A DNA stretch of 64,000 bases from Acipenser ruthenus (GCF_902713425.1 NC_081198.1:21745188-21809187); one strand, 5' to 3'. Numbered from the stretch's first letter, positions 27,955 through 38,469 are shown. Program-made: numbers and translations. Notes: a model not told the origin generated them from the sequence alone.

Positions 27955-28544
27955 CCTTCAGCTGGCTCCTCCGATTGGGGTGGGAGAAGCCTCTGGACGT
28001 CCGGGTTGTCTCTCTCTACGAAAAAGAGACAACGTAAGCAGCAAATCTGGGCAGTTGAAGGAACTATTACTTTAGTCCCTGAGGAGATGGTCGCCTCGCA
28101 AGAGGGACCCCCTCCCCAGGTGAACGGTGTCCTTCCCTGGCGGAGTAGGGGGCGCTGCTTGGCACCGAGACCACGTAGGAAGAATCGTGGCTGTGACGCC
28201 TCCTCGGGGTCCGGGGCCGCCCTCTGCTCCTCCCAGATGGCGCCCTCTGCTGGGCGCCTGCTGCTCTCTCGGTCTGGATCTCGATTGCAATCAAGGGCTG
28301 GGGATGAGGTCGTCTAGGTCATCAAAGGGTCCTCAAAGGTCGTCTGGATGGTAGGTCCTCCTTCTCTCTAACTCCAGGAACGTCTGGAAAAGCCTGAAAA
28401 AGAAAAAAACTGGAACCGCCTGAAAAAGAAAAAACTGCTCTCAACAGTCAACAAAATCTTGAAAGACCCTCGGCCTGGATTGGGCAAGCCAAAACCAGAC
28501 TGAGCATTAGTCTTCCAAAAAGTTGCCGAGCTGAAGAAAGCCAG
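27955..28544 (-). other. K3 5' UTR, inner part with decayed second head
   Basis: From the ORF1 ATG outward there is GC-rich sequence without an ORF (27955-28380), two A-rich near-repeats (CCTGAAAAAGAAAAA, 28392-28435), and a block at about 28421-28545. In sense this block reads CTGGCTTTCTTCAGCTCGG, then AAGACTAATGCT, TTGCCC, CCGAGGGTCTTT and a T run. The same landmarks in the same order occur in the outermost head, so the two are diverged tandem copies. Confidence 0.65.
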
Positions 28545-28680
28545 TCAAAAATAAAAAAAAATTCTGTTCCTCCTCACCCAAACAAACCTCTCACAGACCC
28601 TCGGAGGGAGCGGGCAATGCCACTACCCTCTAAGCCTTAGTCTTAGAAAGATTTATTCGAACTGAAGAGAAGCCAGAGTG
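28545..28680 (-). other. U5 snRNA-like head at the K3 5' end
   Basis: The sense strand begins ACTCTGGCTTCTCTTCAG, then TTCGAATAAATCTTTC. Against U5 snRNA nucleotides 3-36, from memory, this matches 31 of 34 positions. The invariant U5 loop is not kept. Further on, GTGAGGAGGAACAGAATTTTTTTT resembles the U5 3' stem strand (GTGGAGAGGAACA) and Sm site (AATTTTTTG). The head is present in K2, K3, K6 and K7, almost whole in K5, and missing from the 5'-truncated K0, K1 and K4. It was probably captured by template switching onto U5 RNA in an ancestor. Confidence 0.72.
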
Positions 28681-28744
28681 TCAGATATTAAACTGATAAG
28701 AACAGATACTACACTTGATCTTAGCCAAAAGGCCGAGAAGCGAT
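28681..28744 (-). pseudogene. RNU2: U2 snRNA 5' fragment (nt 1-64), interrupted by K3
   Basis: Exact U2 1-64 followed directly by the K3 5' end. With promoter sequence upstream, transcription from here would run through 64 nt of U2 into the LINE. It retains the GTAGTA branch-point element but no Sm site. Confidence 0.94.
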
Positions 28745-29366
28745 GGCGACTTGGCCCTTGCCCGGGGCCCCCCAGCCCGGACAGCACAGGGGGATTCAAA
28801 GGTGGGTGCAAAATTCCAAGCACAAGCAGACCCCCAAAAAACGGGCTGCTGCTTCCAGAGGGGAAATGTGCAATTTAAGCAGGAGAAAACAAAGCAAAAA
28901 CACACACATAACACCAAAAACAAAACATAAACTGGCGGAGTGCGTCTTACAAATAGTCATGCCAAGCTGCTATGCTGTGCAAGGTGCCTTGGGTAAATAC
29001 AACTGTGCCTCGCTGGCTGGCTGGCTTGCTAAGAAGGTCCTGGCATAGGGACATGTTCCACCACACTTGTCTGGTTAGCTGCATGCTCCCAGGAAAGAAC
29101 CTGCTGCTGTCTACATCATCACCACATGTGAATAAAAGAAAGAAAGACAGCAAGAAAGAAAGAGAGAAAGAAAGAGAGAAAGAGAGAAAGAAAGAGAGAA
29201 AGAAAGAGAGAAAGAAAGAGAGAAAGAAAGAAAGAGAGAAAGAAAAAAAAAAAAGAAGTAAAACGGCGGGAAAACTTGCATCACACTGGCACTCTCCCTC
29301 CAGCAGGGGTAGACAATATGCTCACAGGAGAGATCCAGATCTGACTTTGACCAACGTTAGAGAAAG

Positions 29367-29554
29367 GTGTGCACCGTTCCCGGAGGTACTGCAATACCGG
29401 GCCGATGCGTGGAGTGGACGGAGCAAGCCCCTGTTCCATCTCCCGATTCCAAAAATCAATTTAATATATGGTCCCCTGATAGGGGACGTATCAGATATTA
29501 AACTGATAAGAACAGATACTACACTTGATCTTAGCCAAAAGGCCGAGAAGCGAT
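29367..29554 (-). ncRNA. RNU2: U2 snRNA, complete
   Basis: I see no difference from the reference sequence. The unit downstream in sense carries the ATATGCTC variant past the 3' box. The promoter of this copy (29555-29860) is intact. Confidence 0.95.
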
Positions 29555-30131
29555 GGCGACTTGGCCCTTGCCCGGGGCCCCCCAGCCCGGACGGCACAGG
29601 GGGATTCAAAGGTGGGTGCAAAATTTCAAGCACAAGCAGACCCCAAAAAAACGGGCTGCTGCTTCCAGAGGGGAAATGTGCAATTTAAGCAGGAGAAAAC
29701 AAAACAAAGCAAAAACACACACATAACACCAAAAACAAAACATAAACTGGCGGAGTGCGTCTTACAAATAGTCATGCCAAGCTGCTATGCTGTGCAAGGT
29801 GCCTTGGGTAACTACAACTGTGCCTCGCTGGCTGGCTGGCTTGCTAAGAAGGTCCTGGCATAGGGACATGTTCCACCACACTTGTCTGGTTAGCTGCATG
29901 CTCCCAGGAAACAAACTGCTGCTGTCTACATCATCACCATATGTGAATAAAAGAAAGAAAGACAGCAAGAAAGAAAGAGAGAAAGAAAGAGAGAAAGAAA
30001 GAGAGAAAGAAAAAAAAAAGAAGTAAAACGGCGGGAAAACTTGCATCACACTGGCACTCTCCCTCCAGCAGGGGTAGACAATATGCTCACAGGAGAGATC
30101 CAGATCTGACTTTGACCAACGTTAGAGAAAG

Positions 30132-30319
30132 GTGTGCACCGTTCCCGGAGGTACTGCAATACCGGGCCGATGCGTGGAGTGGACGGAGCAAGCCCCTGTT
30201 CCATCTCCCGATTCCAAAAATCAATTTAATATATGGTCCCCTGATAGGGGACGTATCAGATATTAAACTGATAAGAACAGATACTACACTTGATCTTAGC
30301 CAAAAGGCCGAGAAGCGAT
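30132..30319 (-). ncRNA. RNU2: U2 snRNA, complete
   Basis: Matches the reference throughout. Its candidate PSE has the extra A (ATTCAAAAGGTGGG, about 30370-30383) also seen in the unit at 4266, which moves upstream elements by 1 bp. Confidence 0.95.
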
Positions 30320-30906
30320 GGCGACTTGGCCCTTGCCCGGGGCCCCCCAGCCCGGACGGCACAGGGGGATTCAAAAGGTGGGTGCAAAATTTCAAGCACA
30401 AGCAGACCCCAAAAAAACGGGATGCTGCTTCCAGAGGGGAAATGTGCAATTTAAGCAGGAGAAAACAAAACAAAGCAAAAACACACACATAACACCAAAA
30501 ACAAAACATAAACTGGCGGAGTGCGTCTTACAAATAGTCATGCCAAGCTGCTATGCTGTGCAAGGTGCCTTGGGTAACTACAACTGTGCCTCGCTGGCTG
30601 GCTGGCTTGCTAAGAAGGTCCTGGCATAGGGACATGTTCCACCACACTTGTCTGGTTAGCTGCATGCTCCCAGGAAACAACCTGCTGCTGTCTACATCAT
30701 CACCACATGTGAATAAAAGAAAGAAAGACAGCAAGAAAGAAAGAGAGAAAGAAAGAGAGAAAGAGAGAAAGAAAGAGAGAAAGAAAAAAAAAATAAGTAA
30801 AACGGCGGGAAAACTTGCATCAACACTGGCACTCTCCCTCCAGCAGGGGTAGACAAAATGCTCACAGGAGAGATCCAGATCTGACTTTGACCAACGTTAG
30901 AGAAAG

Positions 30907-31040
30907 GTGTGCACCGTTCCCGGAGGTACTGCAATACCGGGCCGATGCGTGGAGTGGACGGAGCAAGCCCCTGTTCCATCTCCCGATTCCAAAAATCAAT
31001 TTAATATATGGTCCCCTGATAGGGGACGTATCAGATATTA
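30907..31040 (-). pseudogene. RNU2: U2 snRNA 3' fragment (nt 55-188), cut by K4
   Basis: The plus strand ends ...GGGGACGTATCAGATATTA, and then K4 begins. Together with 36074-36104 this forms a target duplication of about 26-31 bp. Confidence 0.92.
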
Positions 31041-31694
31041 ATACTCTTTTATTGAGATTTTACATTTTTTTTTACATTTACACCCATTCGTTTTTTCATT
31101 CATTTTACATTTCTTTTAAAGATGACATTCATGCATACAGACATACATTTTGTTTTAAAAGCATTTAAAATACATTTAAAAACACCAAGACAATTGTGCT
31201 TTGTACATGGTTAAAACAGACACAGATTAAAATCAACATGAAAAAAACCTGTGCTGCTTTAAAAGTGACTGGAAAAAAAGAACCATCTATAAAAAACCAG
31301 TGCTTGTGAGGGCCGGGGAGTGCTCTCTAAAAAGGTTCAAAAGTGAACATAAAACTATATTACTAAAACAGGGACAGGGGAAAAGGGACAGTGTATGAAA
31401 CAGTGAGTTAAAATTCTAAAATTTTAAAACACTTAAAATGTAACTTTTAATAGTTTACATTAAAAATCTTTTAGATACATAAAACAAAACAAAACAAAAT
31501 CAAATAAAACATTCAAAATAAATCAAATCAAAATCCATAAAACTGAAACAAAAAGACTACATAAAACCAGGGCACCGTTCAAAAACGGTCATGCCAGCTA
31601 AAAAGGGCGGAATGCTGGCATGACAAAATAAATAAAAGGCTTAGCGGTGCCCCGTAGTCCCGCTCCTAGGAGCTAGCGGTTCCAGTTTTTTCCT

Positions 31695-34600
31695 TTATTC
31701 CATCTTCACGTCCTGAAGTCCGGCGATCCTCCACTCCGCGCAGGCCTTGTCCTTCCCGAGGGTCCGGATGTCCAGAATTACAAAGTCCTTGATAAGAGTT
31801 TGTGCCCTTCTGGTCGTGGTGATAGTGTCTAGCTCCTGCTTGTGATAGACACAGACGTTACGGCCTTCCCACAGGATCTGCTTGACAACATTGATGACAC
31901 GCCAAACGCACTTAGCTGTGCTGGTATCGATTCCTCCCGCAGGCCCATAGAGCACAGTCTCAGCGGTCATCTTGGCCGTGTCAGCAAACCTGTTTAGGAA
32001 GACAGAGACAGAGAGCCAGACACTGCCAGCCACATCACACTCCCAGAAGATATGGGCTGGTGTTTCTCTCTTGCGGCACTTTGCATAGGGGCATGTTTCT
32101 ACTTGGGCTAGTCCCCTCCTGAACATGAACGCTCGAGTGGGGAGTGCACTGTGGACGGTGTTCCATGCTATATCCTTCTGGACATTACTGAGGCAGCTGT
32201 GAGACACATTCTCCCAGATTTTTTGGCTTTGGGTGAGGGAGAAAGTAGCTACTTTTTCAATTTCCTGGGAACCGGCAAGATATTTAGTTACAGCCTTGTA
32301 TTCCCAGGAGGCCAATTTTGCTTTATCTAAGCCCAATTTATATATAGTGTCCCTTAAGGTTCTATAATACAATGGGGGGTCCCAGGAGTACGGCACGGTG
32401 TTATCAATAGTGCAGAGGCCCAAGGCCCTGAGACAGGTGGCAAAATAGAAACGATTCATGTAACATACCTTCCTGTCCAGGGCCTGGATGTTCTTGATAG
32501 TTTGCGTGAGCCCCTGCACTCGGGTGAGCTGCACAACGTCCGGGACCCCCTTACCTCCCTTCTTGTCGGCTTTACTCAGGGTGGCTCGCTTTACCCTCTC
32601 CATCTTGCTGCCCCAGATAAAGCGGTGGATAATGCGGTCCACCACTTTTTTGGTGGTCCTGTCTGGGGGAAAGATTTTTCCTACATAAGAGAGGATGGGG
32701 AACAGTATAGACTTGGTTATTAATACTCTACCCGTCATTGTTAAGGATCTTGTGCTCCATCCGCCAATCTTTTTACGGACCTGGTTAATGGCCGCCGTCC
32801 AGCTCTGGGCCCCCGAGCTATTGTTCTCGAAAATGAGGCCCAGAATCTTGATTTTGTCCTTTTTGACAGGGTACATGTCCGACAGTTCCCTATCTACCTG
32901 CCAATTTTTAGACACGTAGACTTCGCTCTTGGACTTATTAATCACTGCCCCGGTCGCCGTGCAGTACTTCTCAAGGATATTACTAATCCGAGGTACCGAC
33001 GATGTGTTGGTGCAAATGAGTGACACATCGTCCATATATGCTGTTGTTTTGACCTGGACCCCGTTGGATCCAGGCAGCTGGAAACCAGTTATATTGGTAT
33101 CCCTACGAATTGCCTGCAGGAGGGGTTCAATGCACACGACATATAGCAGTGGGGATAGTGGGCAACCCTGTCTGACCCCTGACTGGATAGATATTTTACC
33201 AGTCAGGTGCCTGTTCACCAAGACTCGGGTACTAATGTTTGTATAGATGGTTTTAACCCACTCCCTAAGTCCAGGAGCGAATTTCATCTGGTCCATCACT
33301 TTGTACATATATTCATGGCTTACCCTATCGAACGCCTTCTCCTGGTCAAGGTTGAACAGGCAGAGGGGATGGTTCCGTTCTCTAGAATAAGCCAGAATGT
33401 CCCTTGTTAACATTAAAATATCCGTGATGGACCTCCCTGGGACGCCACAAGCCTGGTCGGGGCCAATGACCAAAGGGAGGTGTACTTGTAGCCGGAGCAT
33501 CAGAGCTTTGGCTAGTATCTTGTAATCCACGCAAAGGAGGCTGATTGGGCGCCAATTCCGTAGATCTTTAACTTCCCCTTTCTTATGAAGGAGAGTAATT
33601 ACACTCTCCCGCATAGAAGGGCCCAACCGCTTCTCCCTGTAGACCGCTCTGTAGACCTCCGCTAAATGGACTTTTAGCGTGTCCCAAAAAAGATGGTAAT
33701 ACTCACCCGGGATGCCATCTGGACCTGGCGTCTTACCGGTGTTCATGGTCTTAACCGCCTGGGTGAGCTCCTCCAGCGTGAGTTCTGGGTCCTTCTCCTC
33801 CTCCTCGTCGTCCCGCACTGAGTCAGGCTCCAACTGGCTCAGGAACCACTCTATCAGGGTGTCATCTGTAGCTTTGATGTTATACAGGTCCCTATAGAAG
33901 TTCTCTACCACTTTTTTCACTCCCTCACTATCCTCTACTATCCTCCCCCTGCTGTCGAGCATGGAGGACATCAAGTGCCGCTTCTCCCTCGTTTTCTGGA
34001 AGAAGAAGCGAGTACACTTTTCGTCTTCCTCCATTTTTTGCACTTTTGCATTGTGCATGACCTTTCGTTGTTCCTCCCTACAAAGCACTGAAAGATCTAG
34101 CTTGGTCTGGGCTATCTCGTCGCTTACAGGGAACCCCCGAAGCTGAAGCAGGCTCAGACGCTGGAGGGCAGCATTCAGGTGTTTATATTTGGCCCTCCTT
34201 TCTTTTGCTTTCCTCTTGCCTGCTGCTATGAAATAACCCTTAGTTCTCATTTTGACCATCTCCCACCACTCTATAGGGGAGTTGAATAGGTCACGCAAAG
34301 TGGTCCACTCAACAAGCCTGCTCTTATAGGCTGCAGCTATGGAGGGGTCATCGAGTAAGGAAGTGTTTAATTTCCAAACCCCTGACCCCATCTGGGAGGT
34401 CTGAGGGACCTGCAATGTTACCTGCAGGAGCCTATGGTCAGAGAAGAAGACGGCCTGGGTGTCTACTGCCGTCTTCGTAAGGGAGCTGGTATGCAGGACG
34501 AGATCTATACGGGAGAAGGAGGTCCCAGATGAGCTCACCCAGGTAAAGGGAGGCACCAGGTCCTTACCTGCATCACACAGGGAGAAATCAAATATTACGG

Positions 34601-35138
34601 AGGACAAAACTCTACTAGAGCGGTCGTTGCGTGGCCTGCTCCGGTCTACGTCCCTCAGAGCACAATTGAAGTCACCTGACACGATGACGGGTACGTTCCC
34701 CAGCAGGAGTGGACGCAGCTGTGGAAAAAATTGAACTCTTTCGTTTTGGTTAGTGGGTGCGTAGACATTGACCAGTCTGAGGGGAGTGTTGTTGTATGTC
34801 ACATCCACGCTCAGAATTCTACCAGGTTCTACCTCCCTGCTGCTGCGGGAGGTAATAAATGGGTTTTTAAACAGGATACCTACTCCGTCAGCTCTGGCTA
34901 TGTTGGAGCCCGACCAGAAGGAGTCCCCCAGGGTCCAACTCTCCTTCAGGTCCCTATAATCAGGGCTCGACGAAATACCACACTCCTGCAGAAAGATGAG
35001 ATCTGCTTTCAAGTTAGCTAGATAGTTTAGTACATCAAATCTTTTTTGTGTCTCCCTGATGCTCCTGACATTAACAGACACACATATCAGGGCCATCAGG
35101 GTAGCTAACAAGAAAAGGAGTCGCTGCGTCCACCCCAT
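31695..35138 (-). CDS. K4 ORF2: endonuclease-reverse transcriptase, intact
   Basis: 1147 aa with all catalytic motifs. It has DDEEEE at 443-448 with Asp at 1071, the same pair as K8, and His at 320 (KYKHLN) as in K0 and K8. Phe at 183 (VIFDFS) is shared with K1. Confidence 0.94.
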   Translation of the reverse strand: MGWTQRLLFLLATLMALICVSVNVRSIRETQKRFDVLNYLANLKADLIFLQECGISSSPDYRDLKESWTLGDSFWSGSNIARADGVGILFKNPFITSRSSREVEPGRILSVDVTYNNTPLRLVNVYAPTNQNERVQFFPQLRPLLLGNVPVIVSGDFNCALRDVDRSRPRNDRSSRVLSSVIFDFSLCDAGKDLVPPFTWVSSSGTSFSRIDLVLHTSSLTKTAVDTQAVFFSDHRLLQVTLQVPQTSQMGSGVWKLNTSLLDDPSIAAAYKSRLVEWTTLRDLFNSPIEWWEMVKMRTKGYFIAAGKRKAKERRAKYKHLNAALQRLSLLQLRGFPVSDEIAQTKLDLSVLCREEQRKVMHNAKVQKMEEDEKCTRFFFQKTREKRHLMSSMLDSRGRIVEDSEGVKKVVENFYRDLYNIKATDDTLIEWFLSQLEPDSVRDDEEEEKDPELTLEELTQAVKTMNTGKTPGPDGIPGEYYHLFWDTLKVHLAEVYRAVYREKRLGPSMRESVITLLHKKGEVKDLRNWRPISLLCVDYKILAKALMLRLQVHLPLVIGPDQACGVPGRSITDILMLTRDILAYSRERNHPLCLFNLDQEKAFDRVSHEYMYKVMDQMKFAPGLREWVKTIYTNISTRVLVNRHLTGKISIQSGVRQGCPLSPLLYVVCIEPLLQAIRRDTNITGFQLPGSNGVQVKTTAYMDDVSLICTNTSSVPRISNILEKYCTATGAVINKSKSEVYVSKNWQVDRELSDMYPVKKDKIKILGLIFENNSSGAQSWTAAINQVRKKIGGWSTRSLTMTGRVLITKSILFPILSYVGKIFPPDRTTKKVVDRIIHRFIWGSKMERVKRATLSKADKKGGKGVPDVVQLTRVQGLTQTIKNIQALDRKVCYMNRFYFATCLRALGLCTIDNTVPYSWDPPLYYRTLRDTIYKLGLDKAKLASWEYKAVTKYLAGSQEIEKVATFSLTQSQKIWENVSHSCLSNVQKDIAWNTVHSALPTRAFMFRRGLAQVETCPYAKCRKRETPAHIFWECDVAGSVWLSVSVFLNRFADTAKMTAETVLYGPAGGIDTSTAKCVWRVINVVKQILWEGRNVCVYHKQELDTITTTRRAQTLIKDFVILDIRTLGKDKACAEWRIAGLQDVKME

Positions 35139-35143
35139 AGCGA

Positions 35144-36078
35144 CTATGATTGGGAGGTCGGGACACTCTTCCTACTCTTAGCTCTACGCTTGCTTCGAGG
35201 GGGCTTGGGCTTATTTGCAACTCCCATCACCCCTGAGAAGGTACTCACTGCTGCCTCGTCCAAGAAGGCACCGTCTTTATATGCACAGTACGTGGAGTTG
35301 TTGGGGCTATTCAACTCCCCACAAGGTAAGTCTGGTGGAACTTGCTCAGGGCCCCTCGGAACGTGTGGGTCAGCTTTGTCCTGGGGGGGGGTTATGACAG
35401 ACAGCATTCTTTGGCTGTTACCGTCTGTTGAGTTGGAGCTGTTAGCAGACTTCTGGCTTACCGCGTCCAGGGGTATTCCCATGTCCTCCAGTGCTGTATC
35501 TAGGAGGACCTCTAGGGGGCCCCTGGTTTTGCCCATACAAGGGAGGGGGTGCTTTGAAGGGAGGCCCTTCGCTTGAAGAGGGTCATTGCTACCGAGGTAC
35601 TGCTGGTCAGGGAAGGTGTTGACCCCGACCTCTCCCTCGGTGCATTAGTGAACACCTCTTCTGCGAGGTGTGCTAGGGTTTGTGCCAACAACTGGGAAGG
35701 CTGGCTGGGGATGCCCTGGCTGGCTGCTACCTGCCCACTAGGCGGCAGTATAGCCGTCCCACTCGCCTCCGTCTCTGCCTGCGAGGGCAAGACTGGGGAC
35801 TTTGTGTGGACATTAGCTGGTTTTGGATCTATGGGGGCCACCTGCAACTTGCTGTCTTTGATCCTGATCTTCTTTTTTTTCCCCCCCTCGTCTCTACCCT
35901 TTCTTTTCCCCACCCTCTGCTGGTTCTTCACTCCCTTCCCCTCCTTCTCACTCTCACTTTCACTGTCGCTTTCGCTTTCCTCCCCCACGGACTCAATCCT
36001 TATGGCGTCATAACGAGAGCCGAGGGGGAGTGCTGGCGCTGAGAGGGCCCTACTCAGGGGGGGGCCGCTGCTGGGTCC
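35144..36078 (-). pseudogene. K4 ORF1, 5' truncated, with 7-bp deletion
   Basis: Only residues from about 338 onward are present, so the RRM-like block and all knuckles are missing. A 7-bp deletion (plus strand GGGGGTGCTTTG for GGGGGTCAAGGATGCTTTG, about 35548) shifts the frame about 130 codons before the stop. The upstream frame runs on into antisense of the flanking U2 unit, by chance. Confidence 0.9.
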
Positions 36079-36158
36079 CCTGATAGGGGACGTATCAGAT
36101 ATTAAACTGATAAGAACAGATACTACACTTGATCTTAGCCAAAAGGCTGAGAAGCGAT
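36074..36158 (-). pseudogene. RNU2: U2 snRNA 5' fragment (nt 1-85), interrupted by K4
   Basis: U2 1-85 with one change: nucleotide 11 is A rather than G (plus strand GGCTGAG at about 36145-36151), in the U6-pairing 5' end. It is joined to K4 through shared GGTCC. Confidence 0.92.
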
Positions 36159-36745
36159 GGCGACTTGGCCCTTGCCCGGGGCCCCCCAGCCCGGACGGCA
36201 CAGGGGGATTCAAAGGTGGGTGCAAAATTTCAAGCACAAGCAGACCCCAAAAAAACGGGCTGCTGCTTCCAGAGGGGAAATGTGCAATTTAAGCAGGAGA
36301 AAACAAAACAAAGCAAAAACACACACATAACACCAAAAACAAAACATAAACTGGCGGAGTGCGTCTTACAAATAGTCATGCCAAGCTGCTATGCTGTGCA
36401 AGGTGCCTTGGGTAACTACAACTGTGCCTCGCTGGCTGGCTGGCTTGCTAAGAAGGTCCTGGCATAGGGACATGTTCCACCACACTTGTATAGTTAGCTG
36501 CATGCTCCCAGGAAACAACCTGCTGCTGTCTACATCATCACCACATGTGAATAAAAGAAAGAAAGACAGCAAGAAAGAAAGAGAGAAAGAAAGAGAGAAA
36601 GAGAGAAAGAAAGAGAGAAAGAAAAAAAAAAAGAAGTAAAACGGCGGGAAAACTTGCATCAACACTGGCACTCTCCCTCCAGCAGGGGTAGACAAAATGC
36701 TCACAGGAGAGATCCAGATCTGACTTTGACCAACGTTAGAGAAAG

Positions 36746-36933
36746 GTGTGCACCGTTCCCGGAGGTACTGCAATACCGGGCCGATGCGTGGAGTGGACGG
36801 AGCAAGCCCCTGTTCCATCTCCCGATTCCAAAAATCAATTTAATATATGGTCCCCTGATAGGGGACGTATCAGATATTAAACTGATAAGAACAGATACTA
36901 CACTTCATCTTAGCCAAAAGGCCGAGAAGCGAT
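36746..36933 (-). ncRNA. RNU2: U2 snRNA, complete, C28G variant
   Basis: Nucleotide 28 is G rather than C (plus strand ACTTCATC at about 36902-36909). It falls in the segment that pairs with U6 in helix I of the active spliceosome, so this copy may be impaired. Its candidate DSE also carries three changes. It is otherwise canonical. Confidence 0.92.
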
Positions 36934-37526
36934 GGCGACTTGGCCCTTGCCCGGGGCCCCCCAGCCCGGACGGCACAGGGGGATTCAAAGGTGGGTGCAA
37001 AATTTCAAGCACAAGCAGACCCCAAAAAAACGGGCTGCTGCTTCCAGAGGGGAAATGTGCAATTTAAGCAGGAGAAAACAAAACAAAGCAAAAACACACA
37101 CATAACACCAAAAACAAAACATAAACTGGCGGTGTGCGTCTTACAATTAGTCATGCCAAGCTGCTATGCTGTGCAAGGTGCCTTTGGTAACTACAACTGT
37201 GCCTCGCTGGCTGGCTGGCTTGCTAAGAAGGTCCTGGCATAGGGACATGTTCCACCACACTTGTCTGGTTAGCTGCATGCTCCCAGGAAACAACCTGCTG
37301 CTGTCTACATCATCACCACATGTGAATAAAAGAAAGAAAGACAGCAAGAAAGAAAGAGAGAAAGAAAGAGAGAAAGAGAGAAAGAAAGAGAGAAAGAAAG
37401 AAAGAAAAAAAAAGAAGTAAAACGGCGGGAAAACTTGCATCAACACTGGCACTCTCCCTCCAGCAGGGGTAGACAAAATGCTCACAGGAGAGATCCAGAT
37501 CTGACTTTGACCAACGTTAGAGAAAG

Positions 37527-37714
37527 GTGTGCACCGTTCCCGGAGGTACTGCAATACCGGGCCGATGCGTGGAGTGGACGGAGCAAGCCCCTGTTCCATC
37601 TCCCGATTCCAAAAATCAATTTAATATATGGTCCCCTGATAGGGGACGTATCAGATATTAAACTGATAAGAACAGATACTACACTTGATCTTAGCCAAAA
37701 GGCCGAGAAGCGAT
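37527..37714 (-). ncRNA. RNU2: U2 snRNA, complete
   Basis: Canonical sequence. 3' box at about 37500-37515, promoter 37715-38020. Confidence 0.95.
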
Positions 37715-38281
37715 GGCGACTTGGCCCTTGCCCGGGGCCCCCCAGCCCGGACGGCACAGGGGGATTCAAAGGTGGGTGCAAAATTTCAAGCACAAGCAGA
37801 CCCCAAAAAAACGGGCTGCTGCTTCCAGAGGGGAAATGTGCAATTTAAGCAGGAGAAAACAAAACAAAGCAAAAACACACACATAACACCAAAAACAAAA
37901 CATAAACTGGCGGAGTGCGTCTTACAAATAGTCATGCCAAGCTGCTATGCTGTGCAAGGTGCCTTGGGTAACTACAACTGTGCCTCGCTGGCTGGCTGGC
38001 TTGCTAAGAAGGTCCTGGCATAGGGACATGTTCCACCACACTTGTCTGGTTAGCTGCATGCTCCCAGGAAACAACCTGCTGCTGTCTACATCATCACCAC
38101 ATGTGAATAAAAGAAAGAAAGACAGCAAGAAAGAAAGAGAGAAAGAAAGAGAGAAAGAAAAAAAAAAAGAAGTAAAACGGCGGGAAAACTTGCATCAACA
38201 CTGGCACTCTCCCTCCAGCAGGGGTAGACAAAATGCTCACAGGAGAGATCCAGATCTGACTTTGACCAACGTTAGAGAAAG

Positions 38282-38469
38282 GTGTGCACCGTTCCCGGAG
38301 GTACTGCAATACCGGGCCGATGCGTGGAGTGGACGGAGCAAGCCCCTGTTCCATCTCCCGATTCCAAAAATCAATTTAATATATGGTCCCCTGATAGGGG
38401 ACGTATCAGATATTAAACTGATAAGAACAGATACTACACTTGATCTTAGCCAAAAGGCCGAGAAGCGAT
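38282..38469 (-). ncRNA. RNU2: U2 snRNA, complete
   Basis: Canonical sequence. It is followed in sense by the shortest microsatellite in the window (about 65 bp). Confidence 0.95.

Larger units (their letters stand above)
21909..28680 (-). mobile_element. K3: full-length U2-inserted LINE with clear target site duplication
   Basis: 6772 bp; the best reference copy. TCAGATATTA flanks both ends (21899-21908 and 28681-28690), and both ORFs are open. The 3' end is AATAAAAGAGTAT in sense, with no poly(A) tail. The 5' side continues into U2 nucleotides 64 to 1 and then the U2 promoter. The element is therefore in the sense direction, 64 nt inside a U2 transcription unit. Endonuclease type, YMDD, two ORFs with knuckles and U2 specificity place it in the Tx1 clade, like the U2-specific fish family I recall as Keshi. 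Confidence 0.95.
28681..31040 (-). repeat. U2 tandem repeat block C
   Basis: Holds a U2 5' fragment, two complete U2 genes and a U2 3' fragment. U2 starts are at 28744, 29554 and 30319 (spacings 810 and 765). Microsatellites lie at about 29133-29256 (the longest in the window), 29947-30022 and 30716-30793. The two spacers around 29283 and 30050 share a 1-bp deletion (GCATCACACTGG for GCATCAACACTGG) and AATATGCTC for AAATGCTC, so they are sister units made by a local duplication. Confidence 0.92.
31041..36078 (-). mobile_element. K4: U2-inserted LINE, 5' truncated inside ORF1
   Basis: About 5.04 kb: the 3' UTR (31041-31694), an intact ORF2 and the C-terminal half of ORF1. The 5' junction lies in GGGTCC, shared by ORF1 and U2, so a few bases of microhomology joined the cDNA to the target. 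The U2 flanks overlap by about 26-31 bp, much longer than the 10 bp at K3. ORF1 has a 7-bp deletion shared with K5. Confidence 0.93.

Noticed and set aside
27955-28380. Plus- and minus-strand frames of 70-190 codons in the GC-rich 5' UTR
   Set aside because: They have no recognisable domain, overlap one another on both strands, and change length between copies.
35512-36237. 241-codon frame that begins in antisense of a U2 promoter and continues in ORF1
   Set aside because: The K4 5' truncation point happens to keep a frame open. The upstream part is not coding.
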